Part shown: positions 1-9,423 of the stretch, one piece after another
How the letters are laid out: every line of letters begins with the position of its first letter
Position numbering within the stretch: position 1 is the stretch's first letter
Notes under the pieces: model-generated
The model's input: only the letters and a program-made list of their open reading frames with translations
Told to the model about the DNA's origin: nothing
Database searches by the model: none
From: Vibrio fortis
GTDB taxonomy: Bacteria > Pseudomonadota > Gammaproteobacteria > Enterobacterales > Vibrionaceae
Length of the DNA: 64,000 nucleotides
Direction of reading: 5' to 3'
Assembly: GCF_024347475.1 (NCBI RefSeq)
Contig: NZ_AP025488.1
Location: 1,488,001 to 1,552,000 of the forward strand
Translations under genes and position numbers: made by a program

Positions 1-272
1 CTACCCAGCACCATGACCCATTTACGCCCCAGCTTATCCGACAAGTAACCCGAGTAGAGCCCAGTTCCAGCTCCAACAACCGCAGATACCGCCAACATGG
101 AGCCGACTTCAATCGCAGATGCACCATAATCTTCATAGAGAAAGACGATCAGAAAAGGCCATGCCATAAAGTAGCTTGTTCGGGCGAGTAACGTTCCAGT
201 CAACACTGTCCATACTGAAAAGTTAAACCGTTTTATGCGCTGCTTTTGAAATAAGCTCTCCGATCTATCCAT
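1..272 (-). CDS. MFS transporter, N-terminal part (truncated by window edge)
   Basis: The minus strand reads about 90 codons from an ATG at 272 without a stop, beginning MDRSESLFQKQRIKRF. Two hydrophobic segments follow, then GYLSDKLGRKWVM, which matches the loop 2-3 motif of the major facilitator superfamily (G-x-L-S-D-x-x-G-R-K). This predicts an inner-membrane secondary transporter of about 12 helices. The substrate cannot be told from this fragment. It is divergent from the LysR gene at 513, so that regulator may control it. The family assignment is good; the function is unknown. Confidence 0.8.
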   Translation of the reverse strand, partial: MDRSESLFQKQRIKRFNFSVWTVLTGTLLARTSYFMAWPFLIVFLYEDYGASAIEVGSMLAVSAVVGAGTGLYSGYLSDKLGRKWVMVLG

Positions 273-512
273 GAATACCGCTCCCTTAACCAACTGATTT
301 AATTATGACTATTCAGCCAGTATATGTATTTGATTGAATAAATACATAGGCGAAAATTGTTTTTATAAAACACGGAATCTTCTGCTTAATTCGCCAGCAT
401 AATGTGACGCAAGCCACACAAAACACTGCGCTTAATATTGAATGGAGTTTGACGTATGATGCTGATTGTCGATTTCTAGAAATATCAGCCCACTGGCCGA
501 GTACCCAACGTT

Positions 513-1445
513 ATGATCAACCCAAAACTGATAGCCCTACTTCCTGATCTTGCCTCCTTTATTTTGGTGGTTAATGAGGGCAGCTTTACCGCCGCAGCCA
601 AGCAGCTTGGTGTAACGCCATCAGCACTGAGTAAGCTCATCACCCGTTTGGAAAAAGCGCTGTCAGTGAAACTATTCGAGCGTACTACCCGAAGTCTGAT
701 CATTACGCAGGCAGGCCAGCTAGTGTACGACCAGAGCGTAGTGATGATTAATGCGGCACAACAGGCGGTTGAGCTATCAACGTCTGATCATACTGAGCCC
801 TCTGGCTCTCTGATCGTGGCGGCTCCAGAAGCTTTTCTAAACTCTGTCTTGCAGCCCTTTGTTGTCCCTTTCCTTAACCAGTACCCAGAGATTCAACTCA
901 AACTACGTGCTGCCGATGGAGACATCGATATTTTGCGTCAGGGGATTGATATCGCGTTTCGCCTTACCGATAAGCCCGATGAGAGCTTGGTACTGAAGGA
1001 GCTTGGCAAAACCAATCTAGTCTTGTGTGCAAGTCCAGATTATCTAGCGAATAAGGGAACGCCTTCACATCCCACAGATCTTAGCCAGCATGACTGTTTG
1101 TACCTTGCTGAGACAGACAAAGACCACATCTGGGATTTTCTCAAAGACGATGAATTCCACACGGTCTCAGTCAGTGGTCGCTACGCTGTAAACCACTCGC
1201 AAATGCGCTTAAAAGGGGTACAAGAAGGATTGGGAATCGGTATTTTCCACGACTTCGTGATTCAAGATGCTTTAGCTGAAGGGAGCGTAGTTCAAGTTCT
1301 CAATGATTGGACAATCAAAAGTAACTATCACGGTGCTATCGCAATGCAATTTGCTCAGACGAAATACATGCCAGCGCGTCTGCGTGTTTTCATTGACTAC
1401 GCTATGGAGCATTTAAGCGACAAACTTGCAGGAGAGACAAGATAG
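513..1445 (+). CDS. LysR-family transcriptional regulator
   Basis: The 310-residue protein has the usual LysR size and plan. A winged helix-turn-helix lies at about residues 15-70 (GSFTAAAKQLGVTPSALSKL) and a periplasmic-binding-like effector domain at about 95-300. The closest style is the LysR group containing DNA contacts of the form SALSKLITRLE with RTTRSL. It overlaps the downstream GloA2-like gene by one base (stop TAG shares its G with a GTG start), so the two are co-transcribed. It is divergent from the MFS gene. The effector and targets cannot be read from the sequence. The ATG at 513 has only a weak ribosome binding site. Confidence 0.85.
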   Translation: MINPKLIALLPDLASFILVVNEGSFTAAAKQLGVTPSALSKLITRLEKALSVKLFERTTRSLIITQAGQLVYDQSVVMINAAQQAVELSTSDHTEPSGSLIVAAPEAFLNSVLQPFVVPFLNQYPEIQLKLRAADGDIDILRQGIDIAFRLTDKPDESLVLKELGKTNLVLCASPDYLANKGTPSHPTDLSQHDCLYLAETDKDHIWDFLKDDEFHTVSVSGRYAVNHSQMRLKGVQEGLGIGIFHDFVIQDALAEGSVVQVLNDWTIKSNYHGAIAMQFAQTKYMPARLRVFIDYAMEHLSDKLAGETR

Positions 1446-1828
1446 TGCTGAAAGGAATCCACCATGCAGCAATCATCTGCTCCGATTATCAAGTCTCGAA
1501 ACGCTTTTATACCGAGATTCTAAAACTGGAAATTGTTGCTGAAAACTATCGTGAAGCTCGTCAATCTTACAAGCTCGATTTAGCGCTACCCAATGGTGCT
1601 CAAATTGAACTATTTAGCTTCCCTAATGCACCAGAAAGACCAAGCTTTCCAGAAGCTCAAGGATTAAGACATTTAGCCTTGTGTGTCGATGATGTTCAAC
1701 AAATGAAAGGCTACTTAGAAAGTAAAGGCGTGGAAGTCGAACCCATTCGAGTGGATGAGTTCACTGGTCGAGAGTTTACCTTTTTCGCAGACCCTGATGG
1801 GTTGCCACTGGAGCTTTATCAGGCGTAA
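1445..1828 (+). CDS. gloA2: VOC-family protein, GloA2/YaeR-like
   Basis: This 127-residue single-domain protein belongs to the vicinal oxygen chelate superfamily (glyoxalase I fold). It closely resembles E. coli YaeR: HHAAIICSDY near the N-terminus, GLRHLALCVDD in the middle, and DPDGLPLELY at the C-terminus. Conserved His and Glu residues at these positions would bind a divalent metal. E. coli YaeR (GloA2) is a glyoxalase I paralogue whose substrate is not settled, so a glyoxalase reaction is only inferred. It starts with GTG overlapping the stop of the LysR gene, which implies translational coupling. Confidence 0.85.
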   Translation: MLKGIHHAAIICSDYQVSKRFYTEILKLEIVAENYREARQSYKLDLALPNGAQIELFSFPNAPERPSFPEAQGLRHLALCVDDVQQMKGYLESKGVEVEPIRVDEFTGREFTFFADPDGLPLELYQA

Positions 1829-1869
1829 AAACCATCGAATACATAGCATTAGTCGTTTAAATCAATATA

Positions 1870-1904
1870 CCGCCTCTCGATGAGTAATACGCATCGAGGG
1901 GCGG
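1870..1904. terminator. strong hairpin between convergent genes
   Basis: A 13-bp stem (CCGCCTCTCGATG paired with CATCGAGGGGCGG, one G-U pair) with a 9-nt loop lies between the ends of gloA2 (+) and the PepSY gene (-). It has no clear T tract on either side, so it is either a bidirectional terminator or a 3'-end stabiliser. Confidence 0.5.
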
Positions 1905-1927
1905 CGTTCCATCTAGCTCAAAGTTAT

Positions 1928-3352
1928 CTAGCTCAGCGCCATCTTCAATCTTTCAACGCGTGAGAACAATAGCCAGTCCAGTAGCATCGCGATGGCAATG
2001 GTCGCTCCGGCTAACGGGAACAGCACAGAGATTAAGACTACAGTCACCAAGCCCGCTTTCCAGATGCCTGAATCTTCAAACTTAGGTGGTACTCCTAACT
2101 TCCCTTTGCCAGTAGGGCGGCGCACCCACCACATGACTCCGCCAGTGATTGATACAACAATAAAGGCTAAGCAGAACAAAACGTTAAGGATTTTGTTCAC
2201 CACGCTGATGTCCCCTTGGTGTAAAGAGATACCGACAGCCAGGGTTTTAGCCATCACATTGTAATCGTTCCATGTTACCTCACCGAGGATACGGCCTGAG
2301 TATTGGTCTAGATGGGTTGTTCTGTCTTTTCTCGGATCAACAATATCACCACCCATGGTATTAGCTGTGATGGTATAGACCCCTGTTTCAGAACGCGGAA
2401 AATTGACTCGATAGTAGGTGAAGCCCAATCTAGACGCGGTTTGAATGACTTCCTCAAGCGAAATGCTCTGTGCAGACACATCATGGTGACTATGCTCATC
2501 TGCCATTGTCGAATGGTCGTGCGATTCCGGTAGTGGCGTTTGCTCCAAGTTCCAAGGTAACTCCTCTTCGGAGCCATGATTTAAAGAAGCATGCGTTTTA
2601 TCAGACAATGGTACATCATCCCACATTTGTGCAGGAAAGCTGCTCCAAGCCTGAACCATTTTCCCGCCCCAGAAACCAGCCCAAGCAAGACCAGATAGCA
2701 GGAACAGCAACAGAACCAGAGACAGAGTACCACCAAGATTCGCGTGTAAATCGCGCATCAAAATACGCGTTCCCGATGAGAAGCGAATCTTTAAGAATCC
2801 AGCTTTGGTTGCATTATCACGTGGCAGCCATAAATAGATACCTGAGACCAAAAGAAGGATAGAGAGACTGGTCGCCACTTCGATCAAATAGTCTCCCCAA
2901 TCCCCTACTAGCAAGGTGCCGTGAATGTCATTGGCTAACTGATACCAACTCTCGCTGCGCGGGATCTCACCTACGACCTCACCCGAGAAAGGATCAACGG
3001 TAGCAAAAACCGAACGGCCATCAGATAGGTTGACCGAGAAACGATTCGGCAAGCTTTCCGACTTCGCGGTAATGAATTGAGTAACAGTCCCTTCGGGGTA
3101 CAGAGCTTTAACCGCATTTAACTGTTCGCTAATCGATACTCTAGTGTCTGTTACGCCGCTTTGAACGATTAATGCTTCTGGATAAAGTGCGCTTTCTAGC
3201 TCGTCATCAAGTAGCATCACCAGCCCGGTTACACTGAGCATCAACATAAATGGGATAACGAACAGGCCTGCGTAGAAGTGCCATCGCCAAGTGAGAAAAT
3301 AGAGGGTTTTACTTTGAGCCGGAGCGGCAGGTTGAGATGCAATTCTCGACAT
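1928..3352 (-). CDS. PepSY-associated TM helix protein (PiuB-like)
   Basis: This 474-residue inner-membrane protein has the PiuB/COG3182 plan. A membrane helix lies near the N-terminus (WHFYAGLFVIPFMLMLSVTGL), followed by a PepSY-like extracytoplasmic region, two middle helices (about residues 160-235), a second soluble region, and two C-terminal helices (about 385-470). PiuB-type proteins are usually tied to iron or metal uptake, or to reductase activity at the membrane; a precise reaction is not known. A His-rich stretch at about residues 274-294 (HDHS...EHSHHD) may bind metal. It is downstream of the DUF2946 gene on the same strand, and the two probably form one transcription unit. Confidence 0.8.
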   Translation of the reverse strand: MSRIASQPAAPAQSKTLYFLTWRWHFYAGLFVIPFMLMLSVTGLVMLLDDELESALYPEALIVQSGVTDTRVSISEQLNAVKALYPEGTVTQFITAKSESLPNRFSVNLSDGRSVFATVDPFSGEVVGEIPRSESWYQLANDIHGTLLVGDWGDYLIEVATSLSILLLVSGIYLWLPRDNATKAGFLKIRFSSGTRILMRDLHANLGGTLSLVLLLFLLSGLAWAGFWGGKMVQAWSSFPAQMWDDVPLSDKTHASLNHGSEEELPWNLEQTPLPESHDHSTMADEHSHHDVSAQSISLEEVIQTASRLGFTYYRVNFPRSETGVYTITANTMGGDIVDPRKDRTTHLDQYSGRILGEVTWNDYNVMAKTLAVGISLHQGDISVVNKILNVLFCLAFIVVSITGGVMWWVRRPTGKGKLGVPPKFEDSGIWKAGLVTVVLISVLFPLAGATIAIAMLLDWLLFSRVERLKMALS

Positions 3353-3466
3353 TGATATTTCCTTTTTGCACGCACCAAAACACCTTCTGAGGTCATCAGA
3401 AAGTGGGAAAAGGTGTGAGCAGATTAACTTTACTTATGTATGTTGTTTTATTTGTTGTTATTTAGG

Positions 3467-3817
3467 TTAGGAAATAGCTTGAGGCGGACCTCTAGGAGAG
3501 TGTCTCTTAAAAGCCTCGCTTAGAGCCAAAAAAGCGTAGCCGTCTGAGACAATCGAACTCAGTCGAGTTGTTAGTAGTGCAGTTGGAATTTCATCATGAT
3601 GGAAGCTAGAAAAATGGCTGAAGGGACACGGTTTACCGTTGTGTGTTTGTGGCTCCCCTTCTTCAACTTGTACTAGCTCAAACCCATTTACGGTACAAAG
3701 CGTCGCCCACACGCCAGCGCTGTTACCATGAGCATTGATAACAGGCATCAGTGTAATGAGCGCCCAGCTTAAAGCGGTAGCCCATAACATGGAGTAATTG
3801 AACGACGTTTGACGCAT
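3467..3817 (-). CDS. DUF2946-type small secreted or membrane protein
   Basis: The 116-residue protein has an N-terminal hydrophobic segment (about residues 9-28) ending at INAHG, a CPF-x-H motif in the middle (KPCPFSHFSSFHH), and the C-terminal RGPP motif typical of DUF2946 proteins. These are often encoded beside copper or metal transport genes. Function is unknown; the Cys/His pairs suggest metal binding. It precedes the PepSY/PiuB-like gene by 114 bp on the same strand, consistent with a metal-related operon. Confidence 0.65.
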   Translation of the reverse strand: MRQTSFNYSMLWATALSWALITLMPVINAHGNSAGVWATLCTVNGFELVQVEEGEPQTHNGKPCPFSHFSSFHHDEIPTALLTTRLSSIVSDGYAFLALSEAFKRHSPRGPPQAIS

Positions 3818-3966
3818 CTAGTACGAATCTATAAATAGGGTTTATAAATTCCCAACATTATGAATCAGCTAAACAGTCGTTTAAACGGATTAATTAACAT
3901 TATGTTAAAAACCTAAGCTAACGCACATTATTGATATCATTCACATAGTCAGTTTGTTCGAAATAA

Positions 3967-4000
3967 AAACGCCACACCAACAAAAGCCGGTGTGGCGTTT
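3967..4000 (-). terminator. rho-independent terminator of the cytochrome b562 gene
   Basis: A 12-bp perfect stem (AAACGCCACACC with GGTGTGGCGTTT) and a 10-nt loop. On the minus strand it is followed by a TTTTTATTT tract, downstream of the gene ending at 4051. Confidence 0.85.
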
Positions 4001-4050
4001 AGAATTCTCTATGTGCAATAGGATACTCTTAGGCTAGAGCATCGATAAGG

Positions 4051-4446
4051 TTAGCCGAATAGCTTGCTCCAGATACTCGGGTTACGCTTCTCGTGGTATT
4101 GCTCACGTAGGCCGTCGATCGTGCGTAGCTCCTGCTTCGCTTCTTCAAATTGACCTTGTTCTAGCTTCTGCTCAATTGAATCAATTGATGCTTGGATCTT
4201 AGAGAAACCTTCCATAAAGTTTTGCTCTTTCTCTGCAGGGTAAGAACCCGTTTTCAGCTCTGCAACCAAAGTGTCTAGACGTACCATTGGCTTTTGCATC
4301 TCTTCAATGCTTTGAGCTTCTGCAGCTTGTTTGAACGCAAGCTTCATTTCCTGCATGTTTTTCTTGAGATCTACGTTTGCAAACGCTGATGCCGACATCA
4401 CCGAGGCCGCAATCAGGCCAGATAAAAGAATTGAGCGAGTTTTCAT
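4051..4446 (-). CDS. cybC: cytochrome b562-family periplasmic protein
   Basis: The predicted precursor is 131 residues with a Sec signal peptide (cleavage after SAFA, about residue 23) and a four-helix-bundle-sized mature part. Both haem-iron ligands of E. coli cytochrome b562 have counterparts: Met31 in KKNMQEM (mature Met8; Met7 in E. coli) and His118 in QYHEKR (His102 in E. coli). It is therefore expected to be a soluble periplasmic b-type haem protein; its redox partner is unknown. I chose the ATG at 4446 over an in-frame upstream start at 4467 because it follows a GGAGA site at proper spacing and opens directly into the signal peptide. Confidence 0.8.
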   Translation of the reverse strand: MKTRSILLSGLIAASVMSASAFANVDLKKNMQEMKLAFKQAAEAQSIEEMQKPMVRLDTLVAELKTGSYPAEKEQNFMEGFSKIQASIDSIEQKLEQGQFEEAKQELRTIDGLREQYHEKRNPSIWSKLFG

Positions 4447-4577
4447 TGTTTCTCCAGTTGAAGACACACCTTTTTGTTTACGGTGCTTATGACTTTATTA
4501 GTGGTTGCTAGTTTATACAAAAATGCCGCACTCTCAAAAAAATGATTGTGACGAAATGCAAACCCGCCGACATTCTC

Positions 4578-5324
4578 TTAAACAAGATTTGAATATTCTG
4601 GGATTGCATTACGACCACGCAGTGCTAAAAAGCGCAGAAACTGGCTTGGCGAATGGGTAATGACTTTCTCTGATGGTATACCGACTTCATCAAGCAGTTG
4701 AGAAACGAGGTCTAAGCCCCCGACATCCGCACAGAAGTGTGCATCACTGCCAGTTGTGATGTATGCCCCTTTTGCCTTGGCAATTTTAGCAATTTCATAA
4801 CAGCGCTCGACACTGCCTATGCGGCTATTGCCTTTCAGCGTGGTGTTATTAATCTCAATAGCCACATTATGCTCAACAGCGCAATCAATCACCGCCTCAA
4901 AATCAAAGTCAAAGTTTGGATTACCCAAATGCCCAAGCGCATCTGCGCGCCCTGCCTTGATTACGTTTATCAACGCCAATGTATGAGCGGCTTTGTCTGC
5001 AGGGCGAAAAACAGGTTCATGAAAGCTTGCGATAGCCCAATCGAGGTTTTTATCGACACTCGGGTGCACGTCAATCTCACCATCAGTATTCATGATATTG
5101 GATTCAACACCACGGATAATCGCCACACCTTCAATAAAACGAGGAAGAATGCGTTGGTTGCTGAAGAACCAGTAGTGAGGCGCACCCGGCATAGATTCTG
5201 AATGATCCGTCGTACAAAACATCGCAAGACCTCGCTCACTGGCCGCTTTGGCATTCTCAATTAAGGTGCTGTATGCGTGACCACTGGCGTAAGTATGGGT
5301 ATGGGTATCAACTTGTAATTTCAT
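4578..5324 (-). CDS. PHP-domain phosphatase, YcdX-like
   Basis: The 248-residue protein matches the length and motif order of E. coli YcdX. It begins VDTHTHT (metal-binding HxH), then TTDHS, GVESNI with DGEID, FHEPVF, GHLGNPNF, and GSDAHF near residue 194. These His, Asp and Glu residues form the trinuclear metal site of PHP hydrolases. E. coli YcdX is a phosphatase associated with swarming. The physiological substrate here is not known. It stands alone, divergent from the HD-GYP gene. Confidence 0.85.
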   Translation of the reverse strand: MKLQVDTHTHTYASGHAYSTLIENAKAASERGLAMFCTTDHSESMPGAPHYWFFSNQRILPRFIEGVAIIRGVESNIMNTDGEIDVHPSVDKNLDWAIASFHEPVFRPADKAAHTLALINVIKAGRADALGHLGNPNFDFDFEAVIDCAVEHNVAIEINNTTLKGNSRIGSVERCYEIAKIAKAKGAYITTGSDAHFCADVGGLDLVSQLLDEVGIPSEKVITHSPSQFLRFLALRGRNAIPEYSNLV

Positions 5325-5482
5325 CTGTGCGCTTTCACTCCGCTCTCTGCTCTGGATGCTTCAATCAGTCTATCAGCTCAAAATGACAATTAGCATACCG
5401 AGAATGCCTAAGTTGAGTCATTTTTTTGCAACCTTATCAGCTTCAACAATACTTAAACCAGTCACTTGATTGGTAAATAATA

Positions 5483-8386
5483 ATGAGAAAAAAACGTTAC
5501 CCCTTAAGCATACACATCACAACACTGTTTTTAATCATGACCAGCATTGTTGGAACTGTGCTGATTATGATGAGCTACAAGCACTCTCAACAACTGCTGT
5601 TAGGCACCATTGAAGAGGTCAGCCAGGAGCACAGCGATAAGCTTGAATTGGTGTTTAAGCAGTCAGTCGCCCCTGTGGTCACGGCTCTCAATGTATTAGC
5701 CGTTAGTCCCTTCATTAACGATGAAAGCACGCAGAACAAGTATCATGCTTGGTTGTCGTCATTAGACCTTATATTCCAACAAAGCCCGAGCCTCGTTGCA
5801 CTATTCTACGGCTCTGAGAATGGTGACTTTAAGCTCTTCAGGCCCATTAAAACCAACAAACAGCGCCAGGAACACAGCGCACCCTCGAAAGCAACCATGA
5901 TGGTCACGGAAACCTCGACCGATGGGCTAACACGAATCACTTTCCTTGATGGCGCGCATCAAGTCATCAGCCAACGAGAACAGGGGCAAGATCTTTTTGA
6001 TCCAAGAACACGGCCTTGGTTTCTCAACGCTAAGAGAGACGGTTCGATTCAGCTATCAGAGCCTTACCAATTCTATTTTCTCAAAACTCCAGGGATTACG
6101 TTATCTCGCCGCTCTAGTGACCAGCAATATGTGTTAGGTGCAGATTTTACGCTCAACTCCCTATCTACTCAGATTGGCGATCTAGCTTTCTCTCCACAAA
6201 GCCGCTTGGCGCTGTTCGATCGTCATTTGAACCTACTTGGCCATCATCAACTCGACCTTGATGCCACTACTTCTATTACCAACTCCATGCGCATGAATTC
6301 ACGAGAAGCCAACAATGCGCTTCAAGAGTCGGTTCTGGCTCCACTCTTACTCGGTAACAAAGCATCAAAGCAGAGTATTCAGAGTGTTGAGTACAACCTT
6401 AATGCTTGGGCTCTAACTTTGACACCGGTGCAGTTAACGGCCAACGTCACTCTATTTCTTGCGGAAGCGACACCTCATACCGACCTACTCTCGGATTTAA
6501 TATCGATGAGGGATAGGCAAGTCACCGTTGCTGTTATTCTTCTGTTCATCTGTTTTGGGTTAGTGTGGCTTGTAGCCAATCGACTTTCTATGCCGCTTCA
6601 AAAACTGATGGAGTTAACTCACAACATCGCTCGCTTTGATTTTAAGCGCACTCACTACCCTAAGAGCATGATCAATGAAGTGGCCAACTTGGCACATTCC
6701 ATTGAGCTTATGGAGCATACACTGCACGACCTAATTGCCCTACTGCGTGATACCGCAGGCAATCAGGACTTCTCGGTATTGGCTAAAACCATTGCTCACC
6801 AGAGCTACCTAATCACTAAAGCGGAAACCATCTTGTTGTATGCCTATGACAACAAACAAAAGCAGTTTGAGATTGCCGCCAACCACGCCATCATCCCATT
6901 TAAAGCCGATCTCAACGAATTTGTTAAAGATACACCTTGGTTACTCGCAAAATTGAAAATGGGAGAAGTGGTTCATTTAGACAGAAGTGAAAATGCACTG
7001 AACCAATACCACGATACGATTTTCAATTCAGATCTGTACTTCTTTCCGCTTCTTAACAGGGAGAAGCAACTCGTCGGAATTGTGATTATTGGCTATGAAC
7101 GTGCGATATCAAAAATGCAATCGGACAAACACGCTTTTCTACGCGAACTGTTGAGTTTTGCCGAAATCGCCAAAGACAACATCGATCAAATGCAGCAGCA
7201 AAAAGAGATGCTCAACGCCTTTATTGAGCTGATTGCGTCCGCTATTGATACCAAATCACCATACACAGGAGGGCACTGTCAGCGCGTTCCAGAACTCACG
7301 CAATGGCTGACCGAAGCAGCAGTTAAAGATGATCGCTACTATCCACTGTTTTCGCTAGACAAAAAGCAGTGGGAAGCATTGAGCTTGGCTTCTTGGTTGC
7401 ATGACTGCGGTAAAGTAACAACGCCTGAGTACGTGGTCGATAAAGCCACCAAACTCGAAACCCTTTATGACCGCATTCACGAGATAAGAATGCGTTTTGA
7501 GCTTCTTAAACAACAAGCCGAAACGGACTATTGGAAAGCGATCGCCAATGGCTCACTGCAAGAAAAAGAACTCGAGAAACTGAAAAGTAAACATCAACAA
7601 CTCGACGACGACTTTGCTTTTGTCGCTCAATGCAACATCGGTTCAGAGCGAATGGAAGAAGAGAATCAAGCTCGCCTTGATGAAATCGCCAAATATCAAT
7701 GGAAGCGAACACTTAGCGATCAAATCGGTATCGCTTGGACAGAAAAGATACGCTTTGAAGAAGAATCAGAGCTACCTATCATGGAGCCTCTACTCGCAGA
7801 CAAACCTCAGCATTGTGTGCCGTGGGAGAAAGGTTTAAGCCCACAAGATTTATGGCAAGAAGACTATGTACTCAAGCCTGGAGAGCTAAAATACAACCGT
7901 GGGGAGCTTTACAACCTTAAGGTGCGTAGCGGTACGTTAACTCCTGAAGAGCGCTTTATGATTAACGATCATATTATCCAGACCTCGGTGATGCTCAATA
8001 AGCTTCCCTACCCTGAACACCTTAAAGAGATACCGAAAATCGCCAGTTATCACCATGAACGAATCGATGGTAAAGGCTACCCATTTGGGTTGGATGATGA
8101 CGAACTCTCTATCCAAGCCAAAGTGGTTGCGATTGCTGATGTGTTCGAGGCATTAACGTCCAGTGATCGCCCATATAAACATGGAAAAAACCTAGAAGAG
8201 TCTTTAAACATTATGACTCGTATGGCAACCACTGGGCATATCGACCCTAAGCTCTATTTACTGTTCTTAGAGAAAGACATTTACAAACGCTATGCCGATG
8301 CTTTTCTTGAGCCTGAGCAACACAGTGACGTTGATACACCACAGCATATAGAGAAAGTTAAGGCCTACATTCGCTCACTGTTTTAG
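5483..8386 (+). CDS. membrane HD-GYP protein (Cache-HAMP-GAF-HD-GYP)
   Basis: The 967-residue sensor has a TM helix at about residues 8-30, an extracytoplasmic Cache-like region (about 35-335), a second TM helix (about 347-366), a HAMP segment (about 367-420), a GAF-like region (about 430-570) and an HD-GYP domain (about 585-950). The metal and catalytic motifs are intact: GGHCQRV, LHDCGK (His640-Asp641), and HHERIDGKGYP (857-867). HD-GYP proteins hydrolyse cyclic di-GMP, sometimes 3',3'-cGAMP. The domain is split by about 150 extra residues (about 656-813) between the HD motif and GTLTPEER. The last 29 bases overlap the convergent DMT gene. Confidence 0.88.
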   Translation: MRKKRYPLSIHITTLFLIMTSIVGTVLIMMSYKHSQQLLLGTIEEVSQEHSDKLELVFKQSVAPVVTALNVLAVSPFINDESTQNKYHAWLSSLDLIFQQSPSLVALFYGSENGDFKLFRPIKTNKQRQEHSAPSKATMMVTETSTDGLTRITFLDGAHQVISQREQGQDLFDPRTRPWFLNAKRDGSIQLSEPYQFYFLKTPGITLSRRSSDQQYVLGADFTLNSLSTQIGDLAFSPQSRLALFDRHLNLLGHHQLDLDATTSITNSMRMNSREANNALQESVLAPLLLGNKASKQSIQSVEYNLNAWALTLTPVQLTANVTLFLAEATPHTDLLSDLISMRDRQVTVAVILLFICFGLVWLVANRLSMPLQKLMELTHNIARFDFKRTHYPKSMINEVANLAHSIELMEHTLHDLIALLRDTAGNQDFSVLAKTIAHQSYLITKAETILLYAYDNKQKQFEIAANHAIIPFKADLNEFVKDTPWLLAKLKMGEVVHLDRSENALNQYHDTIFNSDLYFFPLLNREKQLVGIVIIGYERAISKMQSDKHAFLRELLSFAEIAKDNIDQMQQQKEMLNAFIELIASAIDTKSPYTGGHCQRVPELTQWLTEAAVKDDRYYPLFSLDKKQWEALSLASWLHDCGKVTTPEYVVDKATKLETLYDRIHEIRMRFELLKQQAETDYWKAIANGSLQEKELEKLKSKHQQLDDDFAFVAQCNIGSERMEEENQARLDEIAKYQWKRTLSDQIGIAWTEKIRFEEESELPIMEPLLADKPQHCVPWEKGLSPQDLWQEDYVLKPGELKYNRGELYNLKVRSGTLTPEERFMINDHIIQTSVMLNKLPYPEHLKEIPKIASYHHERIDGKGYPFGLDDDELSIQAKVVAIADVFEALTSSDRPYKHGKNLEESLNIMTRMATTGHIDPKLYLLFLEKDIYKRYADAFLEPEQHSDVDTPQHIEKVKAYIRSLF

Positions 8387-9332
8387 GGCTTTCCGTGTCT
8401 AACTTGGTAGCAAGCTTGTTTTTTCGATGAGACAGAAAAGTGTTGACCATACTGGCAAGAATAATCAGCCCGATGCCAAATAGTTTTTGATTCGAGAATG
8501 TGTCATCAAACAACAGAGCTTGCCAAATCGCACTAAACAAGAGTGTGGTGAAAATCAATGGAGCCAATTGAGAGCCGCTGCTGACGAGTCGGTAAGCTTT
8601 GGCACGACAGATTTGTGTATTGATGGTAAACGCCGCAAATATTGCCAACATCAACCCAACCCAATAAAAACTCGATAGCGTATGCCCTTCACCCACATTA
8701 GTAATGAGCACCTGGTCGAGTACCACAATATCGATCACGCTGTAAATCATAATCGGTAAAGCCAATAGAGCGGCGATCAAGAAAGTCCAAGCGTTCATCT
8801 CTGCTGCTGACAATTCGCCTTTTGATGCTCGGTATAAACTCACTTGTGAACCAGAGTTAAAGAAACCAGCCATCAAGCCAATTAAGATCGCCGACTTAAA
8901 GTCAAACTCAGATAGATTCCCCGCCATCAGTACAACACCGGTAAACGTCATTCCTAAACAAACTAAAATCCTTGGGTTGAATTTCACACCAAATATTAAT
9001 TTTTCTAACACTGGGATAAACAAAGGACCAGTGCTAAACAGAACAATACTCTCAACTAAGGTTAAGCTCTGTAGCGATGATAAAAAACAGAGCTGACAAG
9101 CTGTCATGCATAAAGCTCGAGACACAATAGGTTTGAGTAGCGTACGGCTCGGTTTACGCAATCGAACGAAAACTAAGATCGACAGTAAAATCAAACCAGG
9201 AAAGAAGAATCTAGAAAAAACGAGCAAGGTTACTGGCATGATTTCAGCGAGATATTTCGCGGCAAGCCCGCCGACTGACAGGCTAAATGTAGACACCACC
9301 ATAAACAGGGTGGCCTTGGTAATATCAGACAT
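8358..9332 (-). CDS. EamA/DMT-family inner-membrane exporter
   Basis: About 324 residues with ten predicted hydrophobic segments in two EamA-like halves, the typical layout of drug/metabolite transporters. Substrate unknown. I place the start at the ATG at 9332 because the AGGAGG box sits just upstream of it and overlaps the alternative GTG at 9341. It is divergent from a LysR gene starting at 9424, which is the obvious candidate regulator. The 3' end overlaps the end of the HD-GYP gene by 29 bp in convergent orientation. Confidence 0.82.
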   Translation of the reverse strand: MSDITKATLFMVVSTFSLSVGGLAAKYLAEIMPVTLLVFSRFFFPGLILLSILVFVRLRKPSRTLLKPIVSRALCMTACQLCFLSSLQSLTLVESIVLFSTGPLFIPVLEKLIFGVKFNPRILVCLGMTFTGVVLMAGNLSEFDFKSAILIGLMAGFFNSGSQVSLYRASKGELSAAEMNAWTFLIAALLALPIMIYSVIDIVVLDQVLITNVGEGHTLSSFYWVGLMLAIFAAFTINTQICRAKAYRLVSSGSQLAPLIFTTLLFSAIWQALLFDDTFSNQKLFGIGLIILASMVNTFLSHRKNKLATKLDTESPKTVSECRP

Positions 9333-9423
9333 AATTATCACCTCCTATGCGCTTTATTCTAGAAGGCTGACACAACAAAAAATAGCGAGTAATATTAACC
9401 AGAACTGTAAGGAAAACTTACTT

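Noticed and set aside
3925..3950. Fur-like sequence upstream of the DUF2946/PepSY genes
   Set aside because: Only about 11 of 16 positions agree with the core and the dyad symmetry is poor, so I do not list it as a site.
9106..9423. Upstream extension of the GcvA-like LysR frame
   Set aside because: It is antisense to the DMT gene; the family start motif and the ribosome binding site both place the start at 9424.
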